Of a stretch of DNA of 64,000 nt, positions 16,564-26,410 are shown one piece after another. Source of the stretch: Candidatus Kapaibacterium sp. Its GTDB lineage: Bacteria > Bacteroidota > Ignavibacteria > Kapaibacteriales > NICIL-2. The notes under the pieces were generated by a model that was not told the origin of the DNA, did not search any database, and saw only the letters and a list, made by a program, of their open reading frames with translations. The first letter of the stretch is position 1. Every line of letters starts with the position of its first letter. Position numbers and translations under genes: made by a program. Location of the stretch: the NCBI GenBank assembly GCA_026003475.1, contig BPHJ01000001.1, positions 549,189 to 613,188 of the forward strand, read 5' to 3'.

Positions 16564-19074
16564 CTACAGCGAAGATTGTGTGTCCATGTCAATAGTCATC
16601 CGTACAGCTTGCGATGCGTAGTGTTCGTTATAGGCAGCCCAGGCACTCAGGAGAGCACGCCGCAATTCCGTACCGTTGGGATCGAGTTGCCGATCTCCTT
16701 TGACGAGCACAATGCGCCGATATTTGCCCTTGATTCGATCCAAGCTTGGGCGTGATGGTCCCAGTGTCGTGATTGCTGCCACACCGCGTGGGAGGTAGTG
16801 TGCAAATGCTTGTGCATGACGGTCAACTTGCTCAAGGTCGGTGCCAGAAAACTCGACCAATGCCACGCGCGTGAACGGTGGATAGTTGGCATCCCGACGT
16901 TCTTGGAGTTCGTCACTGTAGAACAGATCGTAGCGGTACAGTCGTGCGCACTTAATTGCGACGTGTTCGGGATGAGCAGTTTGGATGATCACTTCGCCGG
17001 GTTTATCGGCGCGCCGTCCAGCGCGACCGGCAACTTGGGTCAACAGTTGGAACGTTCGCTCGCTGGCTCGAAAGTCGGGGATGTAGAGCTGCATGTCAGC
17101 ATTGATCACGCCGACTAAGGTGACACGGCCAATGTCGAGACCTTTGGCAATCATTTGTGTGCCGACGATGATGTCAATTCGGCCATGGGAAAAGTCGTAG
17201 AGAATGCGCCGCAACGAGTCCTTGGTTGTTGTTGCATCGGTATCCACACGCGCAATAACCGCACTGGTTCCGTTCTGTTTCAAGAGGGTGTCGAGTTCAT
17301 CTTCGATTCGCTGCGTGCCAGCACCGAGAGCAAGCAAGGTTGGGTTGCCGCACGATGGACAATGCTGCGGGACAGGGTAGCTCCGTCCGCAATAGTGGCA
17401 CCGAAGCTGATTGGTCCGCTTGTGGTACGTGAGGGCAACGCTACACTGGAGGCAGTGGGGCACATGTCCGCATTCGGGACACTCCAGCCGCGGTGCAAAG
17501 CCCCGGCGATTATGGAGCAACATCACTCCTTCCTTCCTGCGCAAGCGTTCGATAATTGCATCCAACAAGGTCTTCGAAAATCGTCCTGTTATCCGTTGCT
17601 GTTTGCGCTCCTCGATGAGGTTCAGTGTGCGGATGATGGGCAATTGGGCTCCATCAGCTCGCGTGGCAAGCTCAAGCAGGTGATACTTTCCGGTGGAGGC
17701 ATTGTACATGCTCTCCAGCGATGGTGTTGCTGAACCTAACACCACGACTGCATGTTCGATATGTCCACGCATGATCGCTGCATCGCGACCATGGTAGCGC
17801 GGTGCTGGTGACTCCTGCTTGTAGCTCGACTCGTGCTCTTCGTCAACGATGATAATCCCGAGTTGATCCAGGGGAGCGAAAACGGCACTCCGCGGTCCCA
17901 GAACAACCCGTGCGCGACCATCCCGAATAGCACGCCATGCATGGTAGCGCTCGCCAGCGCTCATGCGACTATGGAATGCAACGACCGTTGTGCCAAAAGC
18001 AGCGGTGAAGCGATCAATCAACTGCGGCGTCAGGGAAATTTCGGGCACCAGCACCAGTGCGGTTTTTCCAGCAGCAAGGACAGTGGTAATAGCATGCATG
18101 TACACCAGCGTTTTCCCACTGCCAGTGACGCCGTGCAACAAAAACGTTTTTGCACGACCAACCGAGAGCGCTTCGTTGATGCGACTAACGGCGTGGGCTT
18201 GTTCATCGGTGAGCGGAAGATCTGTCTCGCGCTGTGATGGCGCCAGTGAGAGCTCGGTGCCGACTGATTCCATTTCTGATGGAACATGGTGCACCTGGAG
18301 ATACCCCTTCTGGAGCAACGCTCGCAGGATATTCTCGCCGACACCACAAATGGTGCGCGCCTGATGCCAGCTTACAATAGGTGATACAGCGGCTGCTTCT
18401 GCAAGTGCAGATAGCGCGCGTGCCTGCTTGGGTGCACGGTGCTCGAGCTCTTCCAACACGTGCTCAAGATGCCCCGGGTTTGTGCGGAGTACGTCGGCAA
18501 GCGCAACGAAACGTTCCGTGCGTGGAGTGTGTGCTCCTTCGAGTTGGCTGGTGAGTTCGATGTATCCGCTGCGTTCGAGCGCTTCCAGTTGGGCAGTGAT
18601 GCTCTCGGTTTGAAGTTGTTGTTGGAGAAAGCCAACGCTGACCGGTTCTGCGTGCTGCGCGAGTAATTCGAGGAGTTGGGCGCGCTTGGGTGCACGCCGT
18701 TGCATGGATGATAATTCCTCGCTCGGTGGAAAGCGAAGTAAGCGAGCACGAACAACCGACTGCGGCGCAAGCTCACGTGGAAGTGCTGCTGCTAAAGCCT
18801 CACCCCAGGAGCAGAGATAGTAATCTGCCATCCACCGCGTCAGCTCCAAGAGGGAGGCAGTGATAGCCGGTACTGCGTCGTCGAGTAATTCCACAATCGG
18901 TTTTGCATCGCTGCGGGATGAGACGTCCACCTCGACGACAATGCCTGTGTAGGTTTTGCTCCCAAATGGCACAATAACCCGCGATCCAGGTTGAACGGCA
19001 CAGTCGGCGGGGACAGCGTAGGTGAACAGTTTCCGCATCGGTAGCGGCACGGCAACGTTGATGAAGCGGCTCAT
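16564..19074 (-). CDS. priA: Primosomal protein N' (replication restart helicase PriA)
   Basis: An 836-aa superfamily 2 helicase that reloads the replisome at stalled forks. Order: N-terminal DNA-binding domain (residues ~1-100, VRVPLPLxxLFTY-like start), a winged-helix insert, Walker A GVTGSGKT at 315-322, DEEHESSYKQ, VLGSATPSLES, HNRRGFAP, the double zinc cluster CPECGHVPHCLQC...CHYCG...CPSCG, then motifs V-VI (IVGTQMIAKG, QVAGRAGR). It is complete and slightly longer than average. Its start lies 37 nt downstream of the leucyl aminopeptidase stop. Confidence 0.97.
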   Translation of the reverse strand: MSRFINVAVPLPMRKLFTYAVPADCAVQPGSRVIVPFGSKTYTGIVVEVDVSSRSDAKPIVELLDDAVPAITASLLELTRWMADYYLCSWGEALAAALPRELAPQSVVRARLLRFPPSEELSSMQRRAPKRAQLLELLAQHAEPVSVGFLQQQLQTESITAQLEALERSGYIELTSQLEGAHTPRTERFVALADVLRTNPGHLEHVLEELEHRAPKQARALSALAEAAAVSPIVSWHQARTICGVGENILRALLQKGYLQVHHVPSEMESVGTELSLAPSQRETDLPLTDEQAHAVSRINEALSVGRAKTFLLHGVTGSGKTLVYMHAITTVLAAGKTALVLVPEISLTPQLIDRFTAAFGTTVVAFHSRMSAGERYHAWRAIRDGRARVVLGPRSAVFAPLDQLGIIIVDEEHESSYKQESPAPRYHGRDAAIMRGHIEHAVVVLGSATPSLESMYNASTGKYHLLELATRADGAQLPIIRTLNLIEERKQQRITGRFSKTLLDAIIERLRRKEGVMLLHNRRGFAPRLECPECGHVPHCLQCSVALTYHKRTNQLRCHYCGRSYPVPQHCPSCGNPTLLALGAGTQRIEDELDTLLKQNGTSAVIARVDTDATTTKDSLRRILYDFSHGRIDIIVGTQMIAKGLDIGRVTLVGVINADMQLYIPDFRASERTFQLLTQVAGRAGRRADKPGEVIIQTAHPEHVAIKCARLYRYDLFYSDELQERRDANYPPFTRVALVEFSGTDLEQVDRHAQAFAHYLPRGVAAITTLGPSRPSLDRIKGKYRRIVLVKGDRQLDPNGTELRRALLSAWAAYNEHYASQAVRMTIDMDTQSSL

Positions 19075-19111
19075 GCGTTGCTACCGTGCGTTGGTGACCC
19101 GCAAGGAGCAA

Positions 19112-20584
19112 TTACCAGGTGCGGAGCATCTCGACAAAGAGCCGGACACCGACTCCCGTGCCTCCTTTGGGCGTATAGGCACCATCTTTGGGCGCCATTC
19201 CAGTACCAGCAATGTCCAAATGTGCCCATGGATAGGAGCCAATAAAGTGCTTCAGGAACAGTGCTGCTGTAATCGCACCCGCAGGACGTCCACCGCTGTT
19301 TTTGACGTCGGCCACATCGCTTTTGATCTGCTCAAGATATTCATCATGGAGCGGAAGTTCGCAAACGTACTCGCTAGTTGCATCGGCTGCACGCTTGATG
19401 CGATCGAGCAGGGAACGGTCGGTACCCATCAATCCGCTCGTGACATGACCGAGTGCAATGACACATGCTCCGGTGAGCGTTGCAATATCAACGACGGCTT
19501 GCGGTTTGTACCGATCAGCATACGTGAGTGCATCGGCTAAGATGAGCCGCCCTTCTGCATCGGTGTTGTCAATTTCAGCAGTCTTTCCGTTCATGAACGT
19601 GATGACATCGCCTGGTCGGTAGGCAGAGCCGCTGGGCATATTCTCTGTGGCAGGAACAAGGCCAACAACGTTGATGGGCAGTTGGAGTTTCGCGACGGCA
19701 TAGAGCGTCCCAATCACGGTTGCTGCACCGTGCATGTCCATTTTCATCTCGCCCATGCGTTCGGCAGGTTTGATCGAAATGCCACCGGTGTCGAAGGTCA
19801 CACCTTTGCCGACCAAGACGACGGGCGGCTGACCGGCTTTGCCACCACGCCACTCCATGATGATGAATACCGGCGGACGGGTGCTTCCTTGGTTGACAGC
19901 CAACAGCCCTCCCATCTTGAGTTGGGAAATCTTACGTTTGTCGAGAACCTGGACGCGGAACCCAGCCTCAGCACCTGCTTGCTTTGCGTACTCGGCAAGG
20001 GATTCGGGGTAGAGATCGTTTGCGGGCATGTTCGCCAAGTCGCGGGCAAGGTACACGCCTTCGCACACTATGGCGGCTTGCTCAACAGCGGTGCGAATGG
20101 CAGCGCTGCGTTCAGAGCCGATGACAACAATCTGCTCCAGTGCAGTATGTGCATTGCTGGTTTTGTAGCGCGTGAAGCGGTAGCTTCCCAGGACGGCGCC
20201 CTCGACGATTGCTGCTGCGGTTGCCTCCGCTGGTAGGGGAGACCACAACGGCAAGACAAGACTGCATTGCCGGGCAGTTCCGCTCAGCATGCGTACACCC
20301 GATGAAGCAGCACGACGAAAACGTTCGGCTGTCAGGGTTGCGGTATCGCCAACGCCGACAACAACTATCTTCCGAGTACGCGAGCGCTCGGCGACGTAGG
20401 TGACCGCACTGCTGCCAATTTTCCCGCTGGCGTCGCTGGAAGCAAGTGCTGCTTCAATGCTCGGAAAATGCTCGAGGATGGAAGTAATCTGTGCAGAGCG
20501 GATAGGCTCATTTTCAGGCAAGAAAAACACCGTCGCGTCCGTATGTGCTCGCGGCGGTGCTGAGACTTGATAGCGAACGTTCAT
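19112..20584 (-). CDS. pepA: Leucyl aminopeptidase (M17, PepA-like)
   Basis: A 490-aa two-zinc exopeptidase that releases N-terminal residues from peptides. The C-terminal catalytic domain shows VGKGVTFDTGGISIKP (metal/catalytic Lys and Asp), MKMDMHGAATVIG and the family signature NTDAEGRLILADAL (metal Asp and Glu, catalytic Arg). The N-terminal macro-like domain is divergent, as usual. Probably cytosolic. It fits the peptide-uptake and amino-acid-catabolism genes elsewhere in the window. Confidence 0.95.
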   Translation of the reverse strand: MNVRYQVSAPPRAHTDATVFFLPENEPIRSAQITSILEHFPSIEAALASSDASGKIGSSAVTYVAERSRTRKIVVVGVGDTATLTAERFRRAASSGVRMLSGTARQCSLVLPLWSPLPAEATAAAIVEGAVLGSYRFTRYKTSNAHTALEQIVVIGSERSAAIRTAVEQAAIVCEGVYLARDLANMPANDLYPESLAEYAKQAGAEAGFRVQVLDKRKISQLKMGGLLAVNQGSTRPPVFIIMEWRGGKAGQPPVVLVGKGVTFDTGGISIKPAERMGEMKMDMHGAATVIGTLYAVAKLQLPINVVGLVPATENMPSGSAYRPGDVITFMNGKTAEIDNTDAEGRLILADALTYADRYKPQAVVDIATLTGACVIALGHVTSGLMGTDRSLLDRIKRAADATSEYVCELPLHDEYLEQIKSDVADVKNSGGRPAGAITAALFLKHFIGSYPWAHLDIAGTGMAPKDGAYTPKGGTGVGVRLFVEMLRTW

Positions 20585-20635
20585 CGGTGTGGTGAAATGG
20601 TGAGTACATAGTGCAAACTTACGGCGGCCAAAAGC

Positions 20636-21127
20636 CTACCACCGTAGCTGAACACTGATTTGCTCCCCAAGAGGCTGGATGCGGAGCTGAGCAGTGTTGC
20701 CGATAGGAAACGATGCCATATGCCCACCGACATACGCATCCATCGCATTGAACGCATAGATGGCCACAAACCAGAGCGCTGCAACGTCGCGCTGATCCCG
20801 GTAAAACTCACGCTCGCGGAGCGCAAGTTGCTTGCGACCATCGCTCGGATCGTACTGCTGATAGCGGCGATCAGCATCGAGGTAGCGCGAACTGTTCCAG
20901 ATAACAATACCTGCCACTGCTGCGCTTGCACCGAAAAAGAGCGCTGCCTTTGGTACAGAGCCGTAGTAGAGCTGCCCCCAGCCGGGAAGAACAAGCGATC
21001 GCCACAAGGCTCCCAGTGGTGTGACCGAATCAGGTCGAGCAGCAAGACTGTCGTTGGAAGGATTGGCGGCAAGCGCGCAAGCAACCGCACTACCGAACAG
21101 CAATAAGCTCAATTTCGACGAGGGCAT
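20636..21127 (-). CDS. DUF5683-type membrane protein
   Basis: 163 aa from ATG 21127: a signal or first membrane helix (LSLLLFGSAVACALA), then SLVLPGWGQLYYGS (the diagnostic 'LPGwGQ-Yng' motif), a second helix (AALFFGASAAVAGIVIW), a polar segment with a RYQQYDPSDG-like stretch and a third helix (AALWFVAIYAFNAMDAYVGG). Family members are found throughout Bacteroidota/Chlorobi; function unknown. The start overlaps the end of the ridA gene by 38 nt. A longer reading to 21193 is antisense-free but lies inside ridA and has no signal-like N-terminus. Confidence 0.78.
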   Translation of the reverse strand: MPSSKLSLLLFGSAVACALAANPSNDSLAARPDSVTPLGALWRSLVLPGWGQLYYGSVPKAALFFGASAAVAGIVIWNSSRYLDADRRYQQYDPSDGRKQLALREREFYRDQRDVAALWFVAIYAFNAMDAYVGGHMASFPIGNTAQLRIQPLGEQISVQLRW

Positions 21128-21467
21128 CTTTGGGTAGTCGGGAAACTTCAACGGTGGAACGCGCCGGTTTCGAGGCACCGAAGTAGCGCTCATAGACGGC
21201 GTTCATCTCGGCAAATGTATCCATCGAGCGGAGAAAGACCGTCGTTTTGACAACGCTTTCCATGGTCAGTCCCAATTCGTCGAGCATGGCGTTGATGGTT
21301 TGGCATATCTGCTCGGTTTGTTCAGCGACCGTTCTGCCAACCAGTTGACCATAGGGACCTAGCGCAATTTGTCCCGAGAAAAACAGCAGCTCACCACGTG
21401 CGACAACAATCGGAGAATAGGGACCGATGGGTGTTGGTGCTTTCGATGGAGTGATGGGTTCTTTCAT
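21090..21467 (-). CDS. RidA-family enamine/imine deaminase
   Basis: 125 aa from ATG 21467. The family opening (KAPTPIGPYSPIVVARGELLFFSGQI) and the C-terminal signature RSTVEVSRLPKDALVEIELIA, with its substrate-carboxylate-binding Arg, are intact. RidA hydrolyses reactive 2-aminoacrylate-type enamines made by PLP enzymes; this fits nearby PLP/amino-acid metabolism. The frame is open to 21512, but the extra 15 residues overlap the FtsB-like gene and lack similarity. Confidence 0.92.
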   Translation of the reverse strand: MKEPITPSKAPTPIGPYSPIVVARGELLFFSGQIALGPYGQLVGRTVAEQTEQICQTINAMLDELGLTMESVVKTTVFLRSMDTFAEMNAVYERYFGASKPARSTVEVSRLPKDALVEIELIAVR

Positions 21468-21489
21468 CTGTCCGTAACAGGAGGTGAAA

Positions 21490-21777
21490 CTACTTGCTCG
21501 AATCAACAACAATCAACACCGTCTCGCCGGGGCGAGTCATGCCGTACCGTTCGCGTGCGAGCTGTTCGATCAAGAGCGTGTCGCGCAATAATCGGCTGCG
21601 GTATTGGACCAGTGAATCATTGATGTGTCGCTGCTGCTCGATAGCATGATCGAGTGCGCTATCGGTGTGCTCGAGTTCGATCCGCGTCAGGATGCCATAG
21701 CGAGAAAAGATTAGCCACCCAACAATAGCAGCTACCACGAGCAAGATCCAGAAGCCCGGTCGGCGGAACAATCGCAT
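21490..21777 (-). CDS. FtsB/DivIC-like septum formation initiator protein
   Basis: 95 aa: a short basic N-terminus, one membrane helix (about residues 9-25, FWILLVVAAIVGWLIF), then a periplasmic coiled coil (LEHTDSALDHAIEQQRHINDSL) and a terminal LARERYGMTRPGETVLIV. The 'A-e-yGM--pgE-v' ending is typical of the FtsB/DivIC family, which joins FtsL and FtsQ in the divisome. First gene of a minus-strand run ending with Omp28. Confidence 0.85.
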   Translation of the reverse strand: MRLFRRPGFWILLVVAAIVGWLIFSRYGILTRIELEHTDSALDHAIEQQRHINDSLVQYRSRLLRDTLLIEQLARERYGMTRPGETVLIVVDSSK

Positions 21778-21879
21778 GCGTGCGGTACAGACGTATCGAA
21801 CGGTGCGAAATTAGCTGCTGCTGGAGCTGGCTCTCCAAGAAGCCGTTGTATATTCGCTCCGCCAACGATCACAGTCGCG

Positions 21880-22374
21880 ATGAAACAACGTCAAATAGAC
21901 ATCGAGCAGCTCCAGGAGCAGTTTCGTCAGTTTCTGCGACGGAAAATGTACCGGAACACGCAGGAGCGCTTTCGTGTTCTGGAGCGTGCCGCAGAATTCG
22001 ATCGCCACTTCACTGCCGACGAGCTTTACGTGTACATGAACACCAGTGGTGATAAAATTTCGCGGGCGACCGTGTACTCGACACTCGACCTTTTGACCCA
22101 GTGCAATATCCTTGTCAAGCACCGATTCCAAGGCGATAGTGCCACCTACGAACTGGCTGCCCGAAAACCCAATCATGATCACCTGATCTGCCGTGACTGT
22201 GGCTACATGATCGAGTTCCAAGAAAGTGCACTCCTTGCATTGCAGGATGAAATAGCCCGTCGGTACGGTCTGCAGGCAGTCAGTCATTCTCTCCAAATTT
22301 TTGCTTCCTGCGGCGATAGTGCCACTTGCCAGCGCCGCCGAGAGTCATCCTTCACCACTGACCACGACACCTGA
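21880..22374 (+). CDS. Fur-family transcriptional regulator
   Basis: 164 aa. N-terminal winged helix (NTQERFRVLERAA, FTADELYVYMN, ISRATVYSTLDLLTQ) and C-terminal dimerisation/metal domain with HDHLICRDCGYMIEF (metal His plus first CxxC). The second Cys pair is spaced C-x5-C (CGDSATC) rather than the usual C-x2-C, so the structural zinc site may differ. Whether it senses iron, zinc or peroxide cannot be told. It ends 7 nt before topA. Confidence 0.88.
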   Translation: MKQRQIDIEQLQEQFRQFLRRKMYRNTQERFRVLERAAEFDRHFTADELYVYMNTSGDKISRATVYSTLDLLTQCNILVKHRFQGDSATYELAARKPNHDHLICRDCGYMIEFQESALLALQDEIARRYGLQAVSHSLQIFASCGDSATCQRRRESSFTTDHDT

Positions 22375-22381
22375 GCAGCCT

Positions 22382-24904
22382 ATGGCGGTGCGCAACCTCG
22401 TTATCGTTGAATCTCCAACGAAAGCCCGGACAATCAGTCGCTTTCTGAGCAAAGACTACACGATCGAATCGTCGCAGGGACACATTCGCGACCTGCCCGA
22501 AAAAGACGACCTGGCCGTTGATGTTGTCAATGGTTATCAACCGCGCTATGTCGTGGTTGCCGGGAAGGAAGCTATTGTCGAGCGTCTGCGCAAGCTTGCA
22601 CAGCAAGCGGCCACAATTTGGCTTGCCACCGATGAAGATCGCGAAGGGGAAGCAATTGCTTGGCACTTAGCCGAAGCGCTCCTGCTCGATCCTGCGAAGA
22701 CACGACGTATTGTCTTCCACGAAATCACGCGCAGTGCCATCGAACGTGCGCTCCAAACGCCGCGTGGCATTGACTTCAATCTGGTCAATGCCCAGCAAGC
22801 ACGGCGAATCCTCGATCGGTTGGTCGGGTACGAGCTTTCGCCGATTCTTTGGCGAAAGGTGCGCGGAGCAGCATCAGCAGGCCGGGTACAGTCGGTGGCA
22901 GTGCGGCTCATCGTCGAGCGGGAAGAAGAAATCGAACGGTTCGTCCCTACGATCAACTATCGCGTACGCGGACGCTTCCGGACCGACGATGACGCGTTGG
23001 TGCGCGCCGAACTCTCCGAGCGGCTCGAGACACCCGACCAGGTACAGTCGCTATTGGAGAAGTTGGTTGGTGCCACCTATACAGTTGAATCGCTCGAAAC
23101 CAAGCCAGGGAAGAAATCCCCACCGCCACCATTTACGACCTCGACTCTCCAACAAGAAGCATCGCGTCGGCTGGGGCTGCCTATCGCTAAAACCATGCAG
23201 CTTGCTCAGCAACTCTATGAGTCCGGCCACATAACCTACATGCGTACCGACTCAGTTACCTTGAGCGAGGAAGCACTGGCTGCTGCCGAAGCACTGCTTG
23301 CAGAGCAATTTGGCTCTGGCTATCACCAACGCCGTCAATACCAAACCAAGGTTGCCAATGCGCAAGAAGCGCATGAAGCTATTCGCCCAACGGACTTTTC
23401 GCGCCGTCGGATCGAAGGCACCGATCCCCAAGCGCAGCGCCTCTACGAGCTGATCTGGAAGCGTGCATTGGCTTCCCAGATGAGCGATGCACAAATTGAA
23501 CGCACTATCGCAACCATTGCCCCATCAACGACGGATTATCGCTTCGTTGCCGAAGGAGAAGTAATCACCTTCGATGGTTTCCTTCGACTCTACACGGACG
23601 AGCGCGAGGAAGAGCCCGACAGTAGTGAACCCGACAGCACCGTACTCCCACCGTTAGCAATCGGACAGCGCTTGAGCGCCGAACAAATTCAGGCTCGTCA
23701 GACCTTCTCGCGTCCACCGGCACGCTACACCGAAGCAACGCTTGTGCGACGTCTGGAAGAGCTCGGTATTGGACGACCGTCAACGTATGCAACCATCGTT
23801 GCGCGCATACAGGATCGCGGCTATGTCGAGCGAAAAAGTAAGGATGGCACTCCACGCCAAGTTCAAGTATTCACCCTGGAAAACGGGACCATCACCGAAA
23901 CAACCGAGACGGAGACGGTCGGGAGCGAACGGAATAAGTTGTTCCCAACGCCGGTTGGTGTTGTCGTTACCAAGTTCCTGGTGGCGCATTTCCCCAACGT
24001 GATGGATTACCAATTCACCGCATCTGTCGAAGAGCAATTCGACCAAATCGCGCGGGGTGAGCTCCAATGGCAACAGATGCTCGATAGTTTTTACAAACCC
24101 TTCCATACGAAAGTCGAGGAAGTTCTCCGGTCAGCAGCCAAGGTAGGTTATCGTGTGTTGGGGACTGATCCCACCTCGGGCGAAGAAGTAATCGCTGGCA
24201 TCAGCAGCCGTACCCAACAACTCTACATCCGGCGCGGTGATCAGTTTGCATCGGTGCCAGATGGAACCACACTGGATGCACTAGCGCTCAAGGATGCGCT
24301 CGAGTACCTGCAATTTCCACGTGTTCTTGGGCAGCACGAGGGTGGCACCGTCAGTGTCGCACTCGGTCGTGGAGGGTACTATCTCGAGTGGCGCTCTGGG
24401 AGCACACCTACCAATCGGCGCTTTGCATCGTTGCCCGCCGACCTTGATCCACAGGCAGTCTCACTGGAAACAGCCATTGAGCTGTTGGAGCGCGCACAGC
24501 AGGAACGCGCTGAACAGCGACAGCAAAGTCAACCTCGTGTTATCGGTACAACCGACGATGGGCGAGAAGTCTCGGTCGGTATCGGGCGGTATGGACCCTA
24601 CGTTCGCATCGGGACGGAGTTCGTTACTCTCCCGAAGGACCGCCTGCACAATGTGACCGTTGACGAGGCACTCGAGCTGCTCGAGCACAAGCGCCAGCAC
24701 CAGGATCAGCGCATTCTACGACGGTTTGAGGAAAACCCTGATGCCACCATTGTCCAGGGAAAAACAAAGCCATACCTGAAAGTCGGAAGCAAGATGTACT
24801 GGTTACCCGATGGATTCGATTATCACCAAGCATCCTTGGAGGAATGCTTAGCGCAGGCTACACCTGCAACGAAACGGCGCAAATCACCAACTCGACGGAA
24901 GTAA
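22382..24904 (+). CDS. topA: DNA topoisomerase I (type IA)
   Basis: 840 aa from ATG 22382. The Toprim domain begins at LVIVESPTKARTI and includes ATDEDREGEAIAWHL (metal acidic cluster). The catalytic tyrosine is Tyr286 in SGHITYMRTDS. ARYTEATLVRRLEELGIGRPSTYA is the conserved domain-4 segment. The C-terminus lacks the four-Cys zinc fingers of E. coli TopA and instead carries three topoisomerase C-terminal (Toprim_Crpt) repeats of the form GRYGPYVRIGTEFVTLP, ending in a basic tail. Upstream residues from 22301 lie inside the fur gene and are rejected as start. Confidence 0.97.
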   Translation: MAVRNLVIVESPTKARTISRFLSKDYTIESSQGHIRDLPEKDDLAVDVVNGYQPRYVVVAGKEAIVERLRKLAQQAATIWLATDEDREGEAIAWHLAEALLLDPAKTRRIVFHEITRSAIERALQTPRGIDFNLVNAQQARRILDRLVGYELSPILWRKVRGAASAGRVQSVAVRLIVEREEEIERFVPTINYRVRGRFRTDDDALVRAELSERLETPDQVQSLLEKLVGATYTVESLETKPGKKSPPPPFTTSTLQQEASRRLGLPIAKTMQLAQQLYESGHITYMRTDSVTLSEEALAAAEALLAEQFGSGYHQRRQYQTKVANAQEAHEAIRPTDFSRRRIEGTDPQAQRLYELIWKRALASQMSDAQIERTIATIAPSTTDYRFVAEGEVITFDGFLRLYTDEREEEPDSSEPDSTVLPPLAIGQRLSAEQIQARQTFSRPPARYTEATLVRRLEELGIGRPSTYATIVARIQDRGYVERKSKDGTPRQVQVFTLENGTITETTETETVGSERNKLFPTPVGVVVTKFLVAHFPNVMDYQFTASVEEQFDQIARGELQWQQMLDSFYKPFHTKVEEVLRSAAKVGYRVLGTDPTSGEEVIAGISSRTQQLYIRRGDQFASVPDGTTLDALALKDALEYLQFPRVLGQHEGGTVSVALGRGGYYLEWRSGSTPTNRRFASLPADLDPQAVSLETAIELLERAQQERAEQRQQSQPRVIGTTDDGREVSVGIGRYGPYVRIGTEFVTLPKDRLHNVTVDEALELLEHKRQHQDQRILRRFEENPDATIVQGKTKPYLKVGSKMYWLPDGFDYHQASLEECLAQATPATKRRKSPTRRK

Positions 24905-24934
24905 CGTGTTTTACCACTCTTGAGCGGAGGCACT

Positions 24935-26407
24935 ATGCCCAACATGTTTTTCGTGAAAAAGTCCATTGAGCAGCTTCAACAGGAATCTACTGGTATCGGT
25001 GAGGCACACACGCTCAAGCGCACACTCGGTGCGTTCAGTTTGGTTCTACTTGGAATCGGTGCAATCATCGGTGCAGGGCTGTTTTCGCTCACTGGAATTG
25101 CAGCTGCCAACCATGCTGGCCCTGCAGTGACACTGTCGTATGTGTTGGCAGCGATCGGTTGTGCTTTTGCAGCGCTGTGCTATGCAGAATTCGCTTCGAT
25201 GATTCCCATTGCAGGAAGTGCCTACACGTACTCCTACACGACGATGGGCGAACTGATTGCATGGATTATCGGCTGGGACTTGGTGCTCGAGTACGCAGTA
25301 GGTGCTGCAACAGTTGCGGTGAGCTGGTCGCGCTACTTTTCCAAGTTACTCGAAAGCTTCAATGTCCACTTGCCAGCAGTGGTGATGATGTCTCCCTTCG
25401 AGCACCAGACCATGCCAGATGGGACGATCGTCCATGGCATCATCAACTTACCTGCAGTACTGGTCATCATGATTATCTCGCTGTTGTTGATGCGTGGAAC
25501 AAGGGAGTCAGCATCGTTCAACGCATTCATCGTCGTGCTGAAAGTTGCGGTCATCATTGCATTCATCGTGCTCGGCTGGGGCTACATCAACCCGGAAAAC
25601 TATGTGCCTTACATTCCACCGAACACCGGCGTATTTGGTCATTTCGGATGGTCGGGGATTCTCAGGGGAGCTGGAATTGTGTTTTTCTCATTCATTGGTT
25701 TCGATGCCGTCTCGACAGCGGCACAAGAAGCACGCAATCCGCAGAAGGACATGCCAATCGGAATCATTGGCTCACTGGCGATCTGCACGGTGCTCTACGT
25801 TCTCTTCTCGCACGTGCTGACGGGATTGGAAAATTACAAGAACTTCGCCGGCGAAGCTGCACCAGCAGCACTTGCGATCTCGCATACGCCGTACCTCTGG
25901 CTCCAGCAGGCAATCATCATCGCAATATTGGCTGGCTATACATCGGTGATGCTCGTGATGCTGCTGGGGCAATCGCGGGTGTTCTACTCGATTTCGAAAG
26001 ATGGACTCTTGCCGCGCGTATTTTCGGATATTCATCCGCGCTTTCGGACGCCGTGGAAGTCGAACGCGCTCTTTGCACTGTTCGTTAGCAGTTTGGCTGG
26101 CTTTCTGCCGATTACCATCGTTGGCGAGATGACCAGTATCGGGACGCTATTCGCATTCAGTTTAGTCAGCATCGGTGTGTTGATTCTCCGCTATACGCAA
26201 CCATCATTGCCTCGTGCCTTCCGAACACCATGGGTGCCGTTTGTGCCGATCATGAGTGTCATCACATGCGCTACGCTGATGTATAGCTTACCATGGGATA
26301 CCTGGCTTCGACTGTTTCTCTGGATGGCAATAGGGCTTGCGATTTACTTTGGCTACGGCGCAAAACGGAGCCACCTTCGGAAAGCAGCGCTTACCCAAGT
26401 GCCGTAG
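24935..26407 (+). CDS. APC-superfamily amino acid permease (YfnA/CAT-like)
   Basis: 490 aa from ATG 24935, which has GGAGG 4 nt upstream. About 12 membrane helices; TM1 carries the unwound substrate-binding motif GIGAIIGAGLFSLTG, and FFSFIGFDAVSTAAQEARNPQKDMP (TM6 and following loop) is diagnostic for the cationic amino acid/polyamine transporter branch. It probably imports amino acids by proton coupling. A second APC permease follows after 3 nt, suggesting a transport operon. Substrate is not deducible from sequence. Confidence 0.92.
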   Translation: MPNMFFVKKSIEQLQQESTGIGEAHTLKRTLGAFSLVLLGIGAIIGAGLFSLTGIAAANHAGPAVTLSYVLAAIGCAFAALCYAEFASMIPIAGSAYTYSYTTMGELIAWIIGWDLVLEYAVGAATVAVSWSRYFSKLLESFNVHLPAVVMMSPFEHQTMPDGTIVHGIINLPAVLVIMIISLLLMRGTRESASFNAFIVVLKVAVIIAFIVLGWGYINPENYVPYIPPNTGVFGHFGWSGILRGAGIVFFSFIGFDAVSTAAQEARNPQKDMPIGIIGSLAICTVLYVLFSHVLTGLENYKNFAGEAAPAALAISHTPYLWLQQAIIIAILAGYTSVMLVMLLGQSRVFYSISKDGLLPRVFSDIHPRFRTPWKSNALFALFVSSLAGFLPITIVGEMTSIGTLFAFSLVSIGVLILRYTQPSLPRAFRTPWVPFVPIMSVITCATLMYSLPWDTWLRLFLWMAIGLAIYFGYGAKRSHLRKAALTQVP

Positions 26408-26410
26408 GAG

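Noticed and set aside
22301..22381. Alternative upstream start for topA inside fur
   Set aside because: The added residues overlap fur and the protein family begins at MAVRNLVIVES.
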